Source: Enterobacter asburiae (GTDB taxonomy: Bacteria > Pseudomonadota > Gammaproteobacteria > Enterobacterales > Enterobacteriaceae). Taken from it: a DNA stretch of 64,000 nt. A program made the translations under genes and the position numbers. The notes beneath the pieces were generated by a model that was not told the origin of the DNA, made no database searches, and saw only the letters and a list, made by a program, of their open reading frames with translations. Positions 43,854 through 54,435 of this stretch are shown piece by piece. Position 1 is the stretch's first letter, and the number at the start of each line of letters is the position of its first letter. The stretch is taken from NCBI GenBank assembly GCA_011754535.1, contig JAAQVN010000001.1:3286001-3350000 (forward strand), written 5' to 3'.

Positions 43854-46698
43854 ATATTCTGGTTTTTCTCACGCGATCCGCGTAAATCGACAACGTCTGC
43901 TTCAGCACGTCCAGCGTGACCGGTTTCGACAGGCAGCTGTCCATGCCGGACTCCAGACAGCGCTGCTTCTCTTCCGCCAGCGCGTTCGCCGTTACGCCCA
44001 CCACCGGCAGCGTCAGGCCAAGCTGTCGGATGCGCTGCGTCAGCCGGTAGCCGTCCATGTTAGGCATGTTGACGTCGCTCAGCACGATATCAATATGATT
44101 TTTACTCAGTACATTCAGCGCATCCACGCCGTCATTGGCGGTTTTGCACTGGTAGCCCAGCGATCCAAGCTGGTCAGCCAGCAGACGACGGTTAATCGGA
44201 TGGTCATCCACCACAAGAATCATCATATCGTCATTCACTGACGCCAGACCTTCCGGTGACGGCAGCGCGCCTGCACCGTCGTTCTCTTCCAGCTTGACTT
44301 TGTAGATACGGGCCAGCAGGCTCAACAGCTCATGCGGCGTTGCGACGCTGTGAACCCATTCCCCCGGCGCCCGTTCAACTGGTATGCCAATGTGGCGGCG
44401 GCAGAAGAGCACCGTTCCTCTCCCCTGCCACGGCTGTTCAGGCATCTCGTCGGTGATGAGCAGATCGTCCACGTCCGGCATCTGGCCTTCATAGCGGCAG
44501 ACCCTCACGCCACTATGGGTGAGCAGCGCCGTCAGATAGTCATTCAGCGAGGCATTATTGACCGCCAGCCAGCAGCGCTTGTCGCTCAGCCCGTCAACTG
44601 CGGCTTTTGCCGGATACTGCGCCGAATAGAGCGGAATGCGGATGGTGAACTGGCTGCCCATGCCGGGCTCGGTATCCACGGAAATGTCACCGTCCATCAT
44701 GCTGACGAGCTTCTCGCAAATCGCCAGCCCCAGACCGGTGCCCTGGAAGTTACGCTGCACGCCGGTGCCGACCTGGAAGAACGGGTCGAACAGACGTACC
44801 ACCTCCTTGGCCGGAATACCCACCCCCGTGTCGCGCACGCGGATGCTCAGGTAATCCCCTGCCCTGCAAACGTGTAGCACTATGCAGCTGATATCGGTGA
44901 ATTTGATGGCGTTGCTGAGCAGGTTAGAGATGACCTGCTGCAGACGCATCGGATCGCCGTGCAGCGTCAGCGGCACATCCGGTTCGATAAAGCAGTAGAG
45001 CCCCAGCTGTTTACGCACCACCAGTGGCAGATAGTTGGCGCTGATGTGGTTCATGACCTCACGCGGCGAAAACTCGCGCGGCTCGATTTTCAGCTGCTCA
45101 GACTCAATTTTAGAGAAGTCGAGAATATCGCTGATGATCTTCAGCAGCAGGCTGGAGGAGTTGTTCATCGCCGTTACCAGCCGGTCGACGCCTTTCGGCA
45201 ACTCTTTCGTCTGCAGCAGATCGAGGTTACCGATAATCCCGTACAGCGGCGTACGCAGCTCGTGGCTTACGGTAGCCAGGAACATGGATTTCGACTGGCT
45301 GGCCTGCTCCGCGGCCTGCGCCATCTCCTGCAGCGACTCTTCCATCTTCACGCGCGCGGAGACATCCACCAGCACGCAAATCGCTACGTTTTCATTGCGA
45401 TAGCGGGAATGGACAAAGCTTATCTGCAGGTTGGTGTGGGTGCTGGTGAGCACATCGACAAAGTTCACCTGCTGCCCGCAGATGATCTGCGTCAGCCTTT
45501 GCCGGTCCTCGTGCGTCAGCATATTCAGGTAGTTGTGCGCCAGCTCGTTACTCAGAATGTTGGTCCCGTCCTGGGTACGCAGAATACAGATCCCCACCGG
45601 CGCCGAAGCGACAATTTTGCGGTTGAACTGCTCGTGCTCCTCCAGACGCTGTGCGTCACTTTCGGCGGGAATAAAGATTCTACGCTCATACATGCGCGCC
45701 AGCGTGAACAGCGCGCCCCCCACCAGCAGGTTCAGCAGAATCGCATTCATAATAAGAATACGTATCCGCTCGAGCACCATATCCACCGGCAGCGAGTAGA
45801 CAATGCTCAGCGAAGATGGCGGCAGGCTTTTTTTCAGCACCAGCTCGCGGAAGCCGGAGGTGTAGCCAAACCATGAGCGTTCCTGCATCCAGTGCGGATC
45901 GACGTTCAAACTCTTATCCGGCCCGGCGAGTGAGATCAGCTGATGCCCATTTTCATCCAGAATAGTCACGCCCATTGGCAGGCTGCCCGGCGTGAAGAAG
46001 TTTTCCATGCGAATGGTCTGCTCAATCCCCAGCAGCGCCTGCAGGCGATTGCCCAGATAAACCGGCGTCAGCGCGTAGAAATAGCCCACGCCCATACGCG
46101 GCCCCTGGCTAATCCAGAAGATGTTGTTCCCGCGCTCGTCCTGCGGGGCATTGCGATATTTGACAATACGCTCGTGCAGGCTTTTCAGCGCATCATCGCG
46201 CTCGACGGGCACATCGCGCAGGCCAAAGTCAGCCATGCAGAGATTTTCGCTGCCAATCAGGAATACGCGGTTGAGATCGTAGGCGGCGGAGAAGTTATCG
46301 CGCCAGTAGCGCATAAACCAGGCGAGGGATTCCAGCGACCCGCGCCAGGTATTGCTCATAGTGGAGCAATCGGAGTCCGGGAACAGCGGCTGGAAGTCCG
46401 GCACTTCGGTTTTGTCATTGCGCCCGCGAAGGGCAAGGATACCGTTTTCCGCCGTCAGTCGATTTTCGGCAATATACTTCAGCTCCTTCATCACGTCCGA
46501 TGTTCGCTGAATGTAGCGCTGGGCCTGATCGGAGCTTAAATTAAACTCCTGGCGAATCTCTGCTTCTTTCTGATGCAGCGCATTGACGATGTAAAACACC
46601 GACAGCAAGACCACCAGCAGCCAAAGCAGGAGCGCCAGCGCCCGGAACAGATAGCGAGAAACTTTCAGCGTGGTACGAAAGGAGACGAGGTATTTCAA
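43852..46698 (-). CDS. rcsC: Hybrid sensor kinase RcsC
   Basis: This 948-residue membrane kinase (E. coli 949) has TM1 at about 20-42, a periplasmic domain, and TM2 at about 310-335. Cytoplasmic parts are a PAS-like region, the dimerisation domain with phospho-acceptor in SHELRTPLYG, and a catalytic domain with NLLSNAIKF, DTGVGIP and GTGLGLAI. After an RcsC-ABL linker comes a receiver domain with LSDVNMPNMDG. It autophosphorylates, passes phosphate to its own Asp, then via RcsD to RcsB. The linker is the least conserved part. It is convergent with rcsDB, as in E. coli. Confidence 0.95.
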   Translation of the reverse strand: MKYLVSFRTTLKVSRYLFRALALLLWLLVVLLSVFYIVNALHQKEAEIRQEFNLSSDQAQRYIQRTSDVMKELKYIAENRLTAENGILALRGRNDKTEVPDFQPLFPDSDCSTMSNTWRGSLESLAWFMRYWRDNFSAAYDLNRVFLIGSENLCMADFGLRDVPVERDDALKSLHERIVKYRNAPQDERGNNIFWISQGPRMGVGYFYALTPVYLGNRLQALLGIEQTIRMENFFTPGSLPMGVTILDENGHQLISLAGPDKSLNVDPHWMQERSWFGYTSGFRELVLKKSLPPSSLSIVYSLPVDMVLERIRILIMNAILLNLLVGGALFTLARMYERRIFIPAESDAQRLEEHEQFNRKIVASAPVGICILRTQDGTNILSNELAHNYLNMLTHEDRQRLTQIICGQQVNFVDVLTSTHTNLQISFVHSRYRNENVAICVLVDVSARVKMEESLQEMAQAAEQASQSKSMFLATVSHELRTPLYGIIGNLDLLQTKELPKGVDRLVTAMNNSSSLLLKIISDILDFSKIESEQLKIEPREFSPREVMNHISANYLPLVVRKQLGLYCFIEPDVPLTLHGDPMRLQQVISNLLSNAIKFTDISCIVLHVCRAGDYLSIRVRDTGVGIPAKEVVRLFDPFFQVGTGVQRNFQGTGLGLAICEKLVSMMDGDISVDTEPGMGSQFTIRIPLYSAQYPAKAAVDGLSDKRCWLAVNNASLNDYLTALLTHSGVRVCRYEGQMPDVDDLLITDEMPEQPWQGRGTVLFCRRHIGIPVERAPGEWVHSVATPHELLSLLARIYKVKLEENDGAGALPSPEGLASVNDDMMILVVDDHPINRRLLADQLGSLGYQCKTANDGVDALNVLSKNHIDIVLSDVNMPNMDGYRLTQRIRQLGLTLPVVGVTANALAEEKQRCLESGMDSCLSKPVTLDVLKQTLSIYADRVRKTRI

Positions 46699-46789
46699 AG
46701 GGGCGAGGCTCCGCCGTCGGGGTCAAAAGAATGTGGTTAAGGTAGCGGTAAACGCGGCTTGTCGCAACGTTCACGTATCTGCAACTGCA

Positions 46790-46818
46790 AAAGAAAAGGG
46801 CCGGAATCCGGCCCTTTA
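46790..46818 (-). terminator. gyrA terminator
   Basis: Read leftwards, AAAGGGCCGG and CCGGCCCTTT pair around ATT and are followed by TCTTTT, 15 bp after the gyrA stop. Confidence 0.9.
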
Positions 46819-46832
46819 TGCGTCATGAGACG

Positions 46833-49469
46833 TTACTCGTCAGCGTCATCCGCTGCGTCATCGTCGGTCTCCGCTTCCGGTGCGATTTCGTCATCACCTT
46901 CCGCGACGCTGCCGTCAATAGAGTCGAGCTCTTCGTCGTCCACCGGCTCAGCAACGCGCTGCAGACCCACTACGTTTTCATCTTCCGCCGTACGGATAAG
47001 GATAACGCCCTGGGTGTTACGGCCCACCACGCTGATCTCGGACACGCGGGTACGCACCAGCGTACCGGCATCGGTGATCATCATGATCTGGTCGGCATCG
47101 TCCACCTGCACCGCGCCTACAACGGACCCGTTGCGTTCGGTGACCTTGATGGAAATAACGCCCTGCGTGCCGCGTGACTTGGTCGGATATTCGCTTTCCG
47201 CCGTACGTTTACCGTAGCCGTTCTGGGTGACGGTCAGGATTGCGCCTTCGCCACGTGGAACGATCAGGGAAACAACGGAATCTTCACCCGCCAGTTTGAT
47301 ACCGCGTACACCGGTCGCCGTACGACCCATTGCACGCACGGCATTCTCTTTGAAGCGCACCACTTTACCGGCCGCAGAGAACAGCATCACTTCATCAGAA
47401 CCGGAGGTCAGATCCACACCGATCAGCTCGTCGCCTTCGTTCAGGTTCACCGCAATAATACCGGCAGAACGTGGACGGCTGAATTCGGTCAGCGCGGTTT
47501 TCTTCACGGTACCGCTGGCGGTCGCCATAAAGACGTTCACGCCCTCTTCGTACTCGCGTACCGGCAGAATAGCGGTGATACGTTCGTTCGCTTCCAGCGG
47601 CAGCAGGTTGACGATTGGACGACCACGCGCACCACGGCTCGCTTCCGGCAGCTGATAGACCTTCATCCAGTACAGACGGCCACGGCTGGAGAAGCAGAGG
47701 ATCGTGTCGTGGGTGTTGGCCACCAGCAGGCGGTCAATAAAGTCTTCTTCTTTAATACGTGCCGCAGATTTGCCCTTACCGCCACGACGCTGTGCTTCGT
47801 AGTCGGTCAGCGGCTGATACTTCACATAGCCCTGGTGAGACAGGGTGACCACCACGTCTTCGCGGTTGATCAGATCTTCAATGTTGATATCAGAGCTGTT
47901 CGCGGTGATTTCGGTGCGGCGCTCGTCGCCGAACTGATCGCGGACCAGCTCCAGCTCTTCGCGGATCACTTCCATCAGGCGCTCGGCGCTACCCAGGATG
48001 TGCAGCAGCTCAGCAATTTGCTCCAGCAGCTCTTTGTACTCGTCGAGCAGTTTTTCGTGCTCAAGGCCGGTCAGCTTCTGCAGGCGTAGATCCAGAATCG
48101 CCTGGGCCTGCTGTTCAGTCAGGTAGTACTGACCGTCACGCACGCCGAATTCAGGCTCCAGCCACTCAGGACGCGCGGCGTCATCGCCCGCACGTTCCAG
48201 CATCGCCGCCACGTTACCCAAATCCCACGGACGCGCAACCAGCGACGCTTTCGCTTCAGCCGGGGTTGGCGCACGACGGATCAGTTCGATGATCGGGTCG
48301 ATGTTGGCCAGCGCAACCGCCAGCGCTTCAAGGATGTGTGCACGGTCGCGCGCTTTGCGCAGCTCGAAGATGGTACGACGGGTCACCACTTCGCGGCGGT
48401 GACGCACGAACGCGCTCAGGATCTCTTTCAGGTTCATGATCTTCGGCTGACCATGGTGCAGCGCAACCATGTTAATACCGAAGGAGACCTGAAGCTGAGT
48501 CTGGGAGTAGAGGTTATTCAGCACAACCTCACCCACCGCGTCGCGCTTGATTTCAATCACGATGCGCATACCGTCTTTGTCAGACTCGTCACGCAGCGCG
48601 CTGATGCCTTCAACGCGTTTCTCTTTTACCAGCTCGGCGATTTTTTCAATCAGACGCGCTTTGTTCACCTGATACGGGATCTCGTGAACAATGATGGTTT
48701 CACGGCCGGTTTTCGCGTCCGCTTCCACTTCAGCGCGGGCACGGATGTAAATCTTGCCGCGGCCGGTGCGGTACGCTTCTTCAATGCCGCGACGACCGTT
48801 AATGATCGCCGCCGTCGGGAAGTCCGGGCCCGGGATGTGTTCCATCAGCCCTTCAATGCTGATGTCTTCATCGTCGATATAGGCCAGGCAGCCGTTGATC
48901 ACTTCCGTGATGTTGTGTGGCGGAATGTTGGTTGCCATACCGACGGCGATACCGGACGAGCCGTTCACCAGCAGGTTAGGGATCTTCGTTGGCATAACGT
49001 CAGGAATTTTTTCCGTGCCGTCGTAGTTATCAACGAAATCAACCGTCTCTTTTTCCAGGTCGGCCATCAGCTCATGGGCAATCTTCGCCAGACGGATTTC
49101 CGTATAACGCATTGCCGCGGCGGAGTCGCCGTCGATAGAACCAAAGTTACCCTGACCATCTACCAGCATGTAACGCAGCGAGAATGGCTGCGCCATACGG
49201 ACGATAGTGTCGTACACCGCGGAATCACCATGAGGATGGTATTTACCGATTACGTCACCAACGACACGGGCAGATTTTTTGTAGGCTTTATTCCAGTCAT
49301 TGCCCAATACGTTCATGGCGTATAGTACGCGACGGTGTACCGGCTTCAGGCCATCGCGGACGTCCGGCAGCGCACGGCCAACAATGACCGACATCGCATA
49401 GTCCAGATAGGAGCTCTTCAGCTCTTCCTCGATGTTAACCGGTGTAATTTCTCTCGCAAGGTCGCTCAT
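46833..49469 (-). CDS. gyrA: DNA gyrase subunit A
   Basis: This 878-residue GyrA (E. coli 875) has the N-terminal breakage-reunion domain with catalytic Arg121-Tyr122 ([10 protein letters not shown]). Its quinolone-resistance region reads [14 protein letters not shown], with Ser83 and Asp87 wild type, so no classical quinolone-resistance substitution is present. The C-terminal beta-pinwheel includes the GyrA box QRRGGKG (about 560) needed for DNA wrapping, and the tail is acidic (ends DDADE). With GyrB it introduces negative supercoils. It is divergent from ubiG, with 146 bp between. Confidence 0.97.
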   Translation of the reverse strand: MSDLAREITPVNIEEELKSSYLDYAMSVIVGRALPDVRDGLKPVHRRVLYAMNVLGNDWNKAYKKSARVVGDVIGKYHPHGDSAVYDTIVRMAQPFSLRYMLVDGQGNFGSIDGDSAAAMRYTEIRLAKIAHELMADLEKETVDFVDNYDGTEKIPDVMPTKIPNLLVNGSSGIAVGMATNIPPHNITEVINGCLAYIDDEDISIEGLMEHIPGPDFPTAAIINGRRGIEEAYRTGRGKIYIRARAEVEADAKTGRETIIVHEIPYQVNKARLIEKIAELVKEKRVEGISALRDESDKDGMRIVIEIKRDAVGEVVLNNLYSQTQLQVSFGINMVALHHGQPKIMNLKEILSAFVRHRREVVTRRTIFELRKARDRAHILEALAVALANIDPIIELIRRAPTPAEAKASLVARPWDLGNVAAMLERAGDDAARPEWLEPEFGVRDGQYYLTEQQAQAILDLRLQKLTGLEHEKLLDEYKELLEQIAELLHILGSAERLMEVIREELELVRDQFGDERRTEITANSSDINIEDLINREDVVVTLSHQGYVKYQPLTDYEAQRRGGKGKSAARIKEEDFIDRLLVANTHDTILCFSSRGRLYWMKVYQLPEASRGARGRPIVNLLPLEANERITAILPVREYEEGVNVFMATASGTVKKTALTEFSRPRSAGIIAVNLNEGDELIGVDLTSGSDEVMLFSAAGKVVRFKENAVRAMGRTATGVRGIKLAGEDSVVSLIVPRGEGAILTVTQNGYGKRTAESEYPTKSRGTQGVISIKVTERNGSVVGAVQVDDADQIMMITDAGTLVRTRVSEISVVGRNTQGVILIRTAEDENVVGLQRVAEPVDDEELDSIDGSVAEGDDEIAPEAETDDDAADDADE

Positions 49470-49615
49470 CTAACCGCTATCCCTCTACTGTATCCCGGAT
49501 TCAAAGGTCGCAAATTATAACACAGCCGCGGTGATACAGGTAAACCTATACGCTTTATTCACAGGGATTGCCTGATATACTCCCTTGTCTTGCTAAATAA
49601 GGAGTAAAAGCGCCC

Positions 49616-50344
49616 ATGAATGCCGAAAAATCCCCGGTGGCACAAAACGTTGACCACGAAGAGATTGCCAAATTTGAAGCGGTGGCGTCCCGCTGGTGGG
49701 ATCTCGAAGGTGAGTTCAAACCGCTGCATCGCATTAACCCGCTGCGTCTGGGCTATATCGCGGAGCGTTCCGGCGGTCTGTTCGGTAAGAAAGTGCTCGA
49801 CGTCGGCTGCGGCGGCGGCATCCTGGCGGAGAGCATGGCGCGCGAAGGGGCCACCGTCACCGGCCTGGACATGGGCTTTGAGCCGCTGCAGGTTGCCCGT
49901 CTTCATGCGCTGGAGTCCGGTATACAGGTGGAATATGTGCAGGAAACTGTGGAAGCGCACGCGGCCAAACATGCCCACCAGTACGATGTGGTGACCTGCA
50001 TGGAGATGCTGGAGCACGTTCCGGATCCGCAGTCCGTGGTAAACGCCTGTGCAAAACTGGTGAAACCGGGCGGCCAGGTCTTTTTCTCGACCATCAACCG
50101 CAACGGCAAAGCCTGGCTGATGGCCGTTGTCGGCGCGGAGTATGTGCTGCGCATGGTGCCGAAAGGCACGCACGACGTGAAGAAATTCATCAAGCCGGCC
50201 GAGCTGTTAAGCTGGGTTGACCAGACGTGGCTCAAAGAGCAGCACATCACCGGCCTGCACTACAATCCGCTGACCGATAAATTCAAGCTCGCACCGGGCG
50301 TGGATGTTAACTATATGTTGCACACAACCGCCAAAAACGACTAA
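49616..50344 (+). CDS. ubiG: Ubiquinone O-methyltransferase UbiG
   Basis: This 242-residue SAM-dependent methyltransferase catalyses both O-methylations of ubiquinone synthesis (2-octaprenyl-6-hydroxyphenol and demethylubiquinol). The SAM-binding motif I is [16 protein letters not shown] (about 61-76), and motif II/III segments such as [15 protein letters not shown] and [11 protein letters not shown] follow. E. coli UbiG is 240 residues. A stem-loop follows the stop. ATG 49616 is preceded by AAGGAG about 10 nt upstream. Confidence 0.96.
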   Translation: MNAEKSPVAQNVDHEEIAKFEAVASRWWDLEGEFKPLHRINPLRLGYIAERSGGLFGKKVLDVGCGGGILAESMAREGATVTGLDMGFEPLQVARLHALESGIQVEYVQETVEAHAAKHAHQYDVVTCMEMLEHVPDPQSVVNACAKLVKPGGQVFFSTINRNGKAWLMAVVGAEYVLRMVPKGTHDVKKFIKPAELLSWVDQTWLKEQHITGLHYNPLTDKFKLAPGVDVNYMLHTTAKND

Positions 50345-50367
50345 CGTCATTCGTTATTCTTATAAAG

Positions 50368-50392
50368 ATTGCGCGACATCATGTTGCGCAAT
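50368..50392 (+). repeat. Strong stem-loop downstream of ubiG
   Basis: ATTGCGCGACAT and ATGTTGCGCAAT are complementary, with one G-T wobble, around a very short loop, 23 bp after ubiG. It lacks a following T run, so it may stabilise the mRNA 3' end rather than terminate. Confidence 0.5.
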
Positions 50393-50563
50393 TCTGACCT
50401 CCCGTTGAAGAAATCAGCACTCGATCAAATTTTGAATTTTTTTTCTTAATTATTGACATGTCTTCCAGGCCTTACGGTACGAGGACTTACGCTTTTTTAC
50501 CCTTTCACAACCTCAATTTAACGTCAAAATCAACCCTTGTGCTGAAAAGATTCGATACTAGAA

Positions 50564-50612
50564 TACTCACCATATAGCGTTTTTCTTATCGCAAACCCCC
50601 TATATGTAGTAT
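50564..50612. promoter_or_regulatory. Candidate paired NrdR boxes upstream of nrdA
   Basis: ACTCACCATATAGCG (about 50565-50579) and the oppositely oriented CCCTATATGTAGTAT (about 50598-50612) resemble the NrdR consensus half-palindromes. They are about three helical turns apart, as expected for the ATP/dATP-dependent ribonucleotide reductase repressor. Confidence 0.5.
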
Positions 50613-50651
50613 TTATCCACAGAGTTAGTCACAAGACGGATCTGTGGATAA
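50613..50651. promoter_or_regulatory. Inverted pair of DnaA boxes upstream of nrdA
   Basis: TTATCCACA (50613-50621, plus) and TGTGGATAA (50643-50651, minus) are two perfect R1-type DnaA boxes in opposite orientation, 41-79 bp before the nrdA ATG. E. coli nrdA also has DnaA boxes that couple its transcription to the replication cycle. Confidence 0.85.
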
Positions 50652-50691
50652 GCGGGGGATATTTTTTATTTCACGGACAGGTAAAACCCAC

Positions 50692-52977
50692 ATGAATCAG
50701 AGTCTGCTGGTGACAAAGCGCGACGGTACTACCGAGCGTATCAATCTGGACAAAATCCATCGAGTTCTCGACTGGGCAGCAGAAGGACTGAACAACGTAT
50801 CTATATCCCAGGTTGAACTGCGTTCCCACATTCAGTTCTACGACGGCATTAAAACGTCTGATATCCACGAAACGATCATTAAAGCAGCGGCAGACCTCAT
50901 CTCCCGCGAAGCGCCGGATTATCAGTACCTCGCTGCACGTCTGGCGATTTTCCACCTGCGTAAAAAAGCTTACGGCCAGTTCGAGCCGCCGAAGCTTTAC
51001 GATCACGTGGTGAAAATGGTCGAGCTGGGCAAATACGACACGCATCTGCTGGAAGACTATACGGAAGAAGAGTTCGAGCAGATGAACGGGTTTATCGATC
51101 ACTGGCGCGACATGAACTTCTCCTACGCGGCGGTGAAGCAGCTCGAAGGCAAATACCTGGTTCAGAACCGTGTGACCGGCGAGATCTACGAAAGCGCCCA
51201 GTTCCTCTATATTCTGGTAGCCGCCTGCCTGTTCTCAAACTACCCGCGTGAGACCCGTCTGGACTACGTGAAGCGTTTCTACGATGCGGTATCCACGTTC
51301 AAGATTTCTCTGCCAACGCCAATCATGTCTGGCGTGCGCACCCCTACCCGTCAGTTCAGCTCCTGCGTGCTGATCGAGTGTGGTGACAGCCTGGATTCCA
51401 TCAACGCCACCTCCAGCGCCATCGTGAAATACGTCTCCCAGCGTGCCGGTATCGGCATCAACGCCGGTCGCATTCGCGCGCTGGGCAGCCCGATTCGCGG
51501 CGGTGAAGCGTTCCACACCGGCTGTATCCCGTTCTACAAGCACTTCCAGACGGCGGTAAAATCCTGCTCTCAGGGCGGCGTGCGCGGCGGAGCAGCAACC
51601 CTGTTCTACCCAATGTGGCACCTGGAAGTGGAAAGCCTGCTGGTACTGAAAAACAACCGCGGTGTGGAAGGCAACCGCGTGCGTCACATGGACTACGGCG
51701 TGCAGATCAACAAGCTGATGTACACCCGCCTGCTGAAAGGCGAAGACATCACCCTGTTCAGCCCGTCCGACGTCCCGGGCCTGTACGATGCGTTCTTCGC
51801 CGATCAGGACGAGTTCGAGCGTCTGTACACCAAATATGAAAAAGACGACAGCATCCGCAAACAGCGCCTGAAGGCGGTAGACCTGTTCTCCCTGATGATG
51901 CAGGAACGTGCCTCTACCGGCCGTATCTACATCCAGAACGTTGACCACTGCAATACCCACAGCCCGTTTGATCCGGTGGTAGCGCCAGTGCGCCAGTCTA
52001 ACCTGTGCCTGGAGATCGCCCTGCCGACCAAACCGCTGGAAGACGTGAACGACGAAAATGGCGAAATCGCCCTGTGTACGCTGTCCGCGTTCAACCTGGG
52101 CGCGATTAACAGCCTGGACGAGCTGGAAGAGCTGGCCGTGCTGGCGGTTCGCGCGCTGGATGCCCTGTTGGACTACCAGGATTACCCAATCCCGGCCGCT
52201 AAACGCGGTGCGATGGGTCGTCGTACCCTGGGTATCGGCGTGATCAACTTCGCCTACTGGCTGGCGAAAAACGGCAAACGTTACTCCGACGGCAGCGCCA
52301 ACAACCTGACGCACCAGACGTTCGAAGCGATTCAGTACTACCTGATGAAAGCCTCTAACGAGCTGGCGAAAGAGCAAGGCGCGTGCCCGTGGTTCAACGA
52401 AACCACCTACGCAAAAGGCATTCTGCCGATCGACACCTACAAGAAAGACCTGGATGCGATTGTCAGCGAGCCGCTGCACCTCGACTGGGAAGGCCTGCGC
52501 GAATCCATCAAAACGCACGGCCTGCGTAACTCCACGCTCTCTGCCCTGATGCCGTCCGAGACCTCTTCGCAGATCTCCAACGCCACCAACGGTATTGAGC
52601 CGCCGCGCGGTCACGTCAGCATTAAAGCGTCGAAAGACGGCGTGCTGCGTCAGGTGGTGCCGGATTACGAAACGCTGGGCAACAACTACGAGCTGCTGTG
52701 GGAGATGCCAAACAACGACGGCTACCTGCAGCTGGTGGGTATCATGCAGAAGTTTATCGACCAGTCGATCTCTGCCAACACCAACTACGACCCGACGCGC
52801 TTCCCGTCCGGCAAGGTGCCGATGCAGCAGCTGTTGAAAGACCTGTTGACCGCCTATAAATTCGGCGTGAAAACCCTGTACTATCACAACACCCGTGACG
52901 GTGCAGAAGACGCCCAGGATGACCTGGTACCGTCAATTCAGGACGATGGCTGCGAAAGCGGCGCATGTAAGATCTAA
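50692..52977 (+). CDS. nrdA: Class Ia ribonucleotide reductase, alpha subunit NrdA
   Basis: This 761-residue protein is the E. coli length. An N-terminal ATP-cone (about 5-95, [20 protein letters not shown]) senses ATP/dATP. The catalytic barrel has redox cysteines in [10 protein letters not shown] (225) and ALCTLSAF (462), the radical cysteine in [10 protein letters not shown] (439), and a C-terminal CESGAC pair that regenerates the active site. It reduces NDPs to dNDPs with NrdB. ATG 50692 gives [12 protein letters not shown]; an upstream GTG at 50644 overlaps a DnaA box and is rejected. It starts the nrdAB-yfaE operon. Confidence 0.97.
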   Translation: MNQSLLVTKRDGTTERINLDKIHRVLDWAAEGLNNVSISQVELRSHIQFYDGIKTSDIHETIIKAAADLISREAPDYQYLAARLAIFHLRKKAYGQFEPPKLYDHVVKMVELGKYDTHLLEDYTEEEFEQMNGFIDHWRDMNFSYAAVKQLEGKYLVQNRVTGEIYESAQFLYILVAACLFSNYPRETRLDYVKRFYDAVSTFKISLPTPIMSGVRTPTRQFSSCVLIECGDSLDSINATSSAIVKYVSQRAGIGINAGRIRALGSPIRGGEAFHTGCIPFYKHFQTAVKSCSQGGVRGGAATLFYPMWHLEVESLLVLKNNRGVEGNRVRHMDYGVQINKLMYTRLLKGEDITLFSPSDVPGLYDAFFADQDEFERLYTKYEKDDSIRKQRLKAVDLFSLMMQERASTGRIYIQNVDHCNTHSPFDPVVAPVRQSNLCLEIALPTKPLEDVNDENGEIALCTLSAFNLGAINSLDELEELAVLAVRALDALLDYQDYPIPAAKRGAMGRRTLGIGVINFAYWLAKNGKRYSDGSANNLTHQTFEAIQYYLMKASNELAKEQGACPWFNETTYAKGILPIDTYKKDLDAIVSEPLHLDWEGLRESIKTHGLRNSTLSALMPSETSSQISNATNGIEPPRGHVSIKASKDGVLRQVVPDYETLGNNYELLWEMPNNDGYLQLVGIMQKFIDQSISANTNYDPTRFPSGKVPMQQLLKDLLTAYKFGVKTLYYHNTRDGAEDAQDDLVPSIQDDGCESGACKI

Positions 52978-52982
52978 TGAAG

Positions 52983-53003
52983 GGCGGGGATATCCCCGCC
53001 TTT
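52983..53003 (+). repeat. Perfect palindrome between nrdA and nrdB
   Basis: GGCGGGGATATCCCCGCC (52983-53000), followed by TTTA, can form a GC-rich hairpin in the 49-bp gap. It could attenuate nrdB transcription or set the nrdA:nrdB ratio. Confidence 0.65.
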
Positions 53004-53026
53004 ATTTCGTAAGACAGGACACACTC

Positions 53027-54157
53027 ATGGCATATACCACCTTTTCACAGACGAAAAACGACCAGCTCAAAGAGCCGATGTTCTTCGGCCAGCCGGTCAA
53101 CGTGGCACGCTACGATCAGCAAAAATATGACATCTTCGAAAAGCTGATTGAAAAGCAACTCTCCTTCTTCTGGCGCCCGGAAGAAGTGGACGTTTCCCGC
53201 GACCGTATTGATTACCAGTCGCTGCCGGATCACGAAAAACATATCTTCATCAGCAACCTGAAGTACCAGACACTGCTGGACTCCATTCAGGGTCGTAGCC
53301 CGAACGTGGCGTTGCTGCCGCTGATCTCCATTCCCGAGCTGGAAACCTGGGTGGAAACCTGGGCGTTTTCCGAGACGATCCACTCCCGCTCTTACACCCA
53401 CATCATCCGCAACATCGTGAACGATCCGGCGGTGGTGTTTGACGATATCGTCACCAACGAGCAGATCCAGAAGCGCGCGGAAGGCATTGCCCACTACTAC
53501 GACGAACTGATCGAGATGACCAGCTACTGGCATCTGCTGGGTGAAGGCACCCACAGCGTGAACGGTAAAACCATTACCGTGAACCTGCGCGCGCTGAAAA
53601 AGCAGCTGTACCTGTGCCTGATGAGCGTCAACGCGCTGGAAGCGATCCGCTTCTACGTGAGCTTCGCCTGCTCCTTCGCCTTTGCCGAGCGCAAGCTGAT
53701 GGAAGGCAACGCCAAAATCATCCGTCTCATTGCCCGTGATGAAGCCCTGCACCTGACCGGCACCCAGCACATGCTGAACCTCCTGCGCAGCGGTACGGAC
53801 GACCCGGAGATGGCGGAAATCGCCGAAGAGTGCAAGCAGGAGTGCTATGACCTGTTCGTGCTGGCGGCCCAGCAGGAGAAAGAGTGGGCAGACTACCTGT
53901 TCCGCGACGGCTCCATGATTGGCCTGAACAAAGACATCCTGTGCCAGTACGTTGAGTACATCACCAACATCCGCATGCAGGCGGTTGGGCTGGATCTGCC
54001 GTTCCAGACGCGCTCTAACCCTATCCCGTGGATCAACACCTGGCTGGTGTCCGATAACGTGCAGGTCGCGCCGCAGGAAGTGGAAGTGAGCTCTTATCTG
54101 GTCGGTCAGATTGATTCTGAAGTCAACACCGACGACCTGAGTGATTTCCAGCTCTGA
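53027..54157 (+). CDS. nrdB: Class Ia ribonucleotide reductase, beta subunit NrdB
   Basis: The 376-residue ferritin-like protein equals E. coli NrdB. It houses the diferric centre and the stable tyrosyl radical. The tyrosine and ligand region [15 protein letters not shown] is visible, and [14 protein letters not shown] supplies further carboxylate and His ligands. The C-terminal tail [13 protein letters not shown] binds NrdA. ATG 53027 is chosen by length and an AGGA upstream; the longer frame from 52895 lies in nrdA. Its stop overlaps the yfaE start by one base. Confidence 0.97.
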   Translation: MAYTTFSQTKNDQLKEPMFFGQPVNVARYDQQKYDIFEKLIEKQLSFFWRPEEVDVSRDRIDYQSLPDHEKHIFISNLKYQTLLDSIQGRSPNVALLPLISIPELETWVETWAFSETIHSRSYTHIIRNIVNDPAVVFDDIVTNEQIQKRAEGIAHYYDELIEMTSYWHLLGEGTHSVNGKTITVNLRALKKQLYLCLMSVNALEAIRFYVSFACSFAFAERKLMEGNAKIIRLIARDEALHLTGTQHMLNLLRSGTDDPEMAEIAEECKQECYDLFVLAAQQEKEWADYLFRDGSMIGLNKDILCQYVEYITNIRMQAVGLDLPFQTRSNPIPWINTWLVSDNVQVAPQEVEVSSYLVGQIDSEVNTDDLSDFQL

Positions 54158-54411
54158 TGAGCCGCGTAACGCTGAGCCTTTCTGGCACCGAAGTGCTGTG
54201 CCAGGAAGAGCATCCTTCCCTGCTGGTGGCGCTTGAAGCGCATCAGGTGGAGGTAGAGTACCAGTGTCGTGAAGGCTATTGCGGTTCCTGCCGCTGCCGT
54301 CTGGTCGCAGGCCAGGTAGACTGGCTGACCGAGCCGCTGGCCTTTATCAGTGAAGGAGAAATTTTGCCCTGCTGCTGCCGGGCAAAAGGCGATATTGAGA
54401 TCGAGATGTAA
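54157..54411 (+). CDS. yfaE: Plant-type [2Fe-2S] ferredoxin YfaE
   Basis: This 84-residue ferredoxin has the cluster motif CREGYCGSC (Cys37, Cys42, Cys45) and a distal CCC (72-74) that provides the fourth ligand. In E. coli YfaE reduces the NrdB diferric cluster to maintain and restore the tyrosyl radical. The TGATG overlap with nrdB indicates translational coupling. A bidirectional terminator starts at its last base. Confidence 0.95.
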   Translation: MSRVTLSLSGTEVLCQEEHPSLLVALEAHQVEVEYQCREGYCGSCRCRLVAGQVDWLTEPLAFISEGEILPCCCRAKGDIEIEM

Positions 54412-54435
54412 AAAAGGGCCTTACGGCCCTTTTTC
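54411..54435. terminator. Bidirectional terminator between yfaE and glpQ
   Basis: AAAAAGGGCC and GGCCCTTTTT pair around TTAC, symmetric for both convergent genes. Confidence 0.93.

Noticed and set aside
46833..49469. Possible quinolone-resistance alleles in gyrA
   Set aside because: Ser83 and Asp87 are both wild type.
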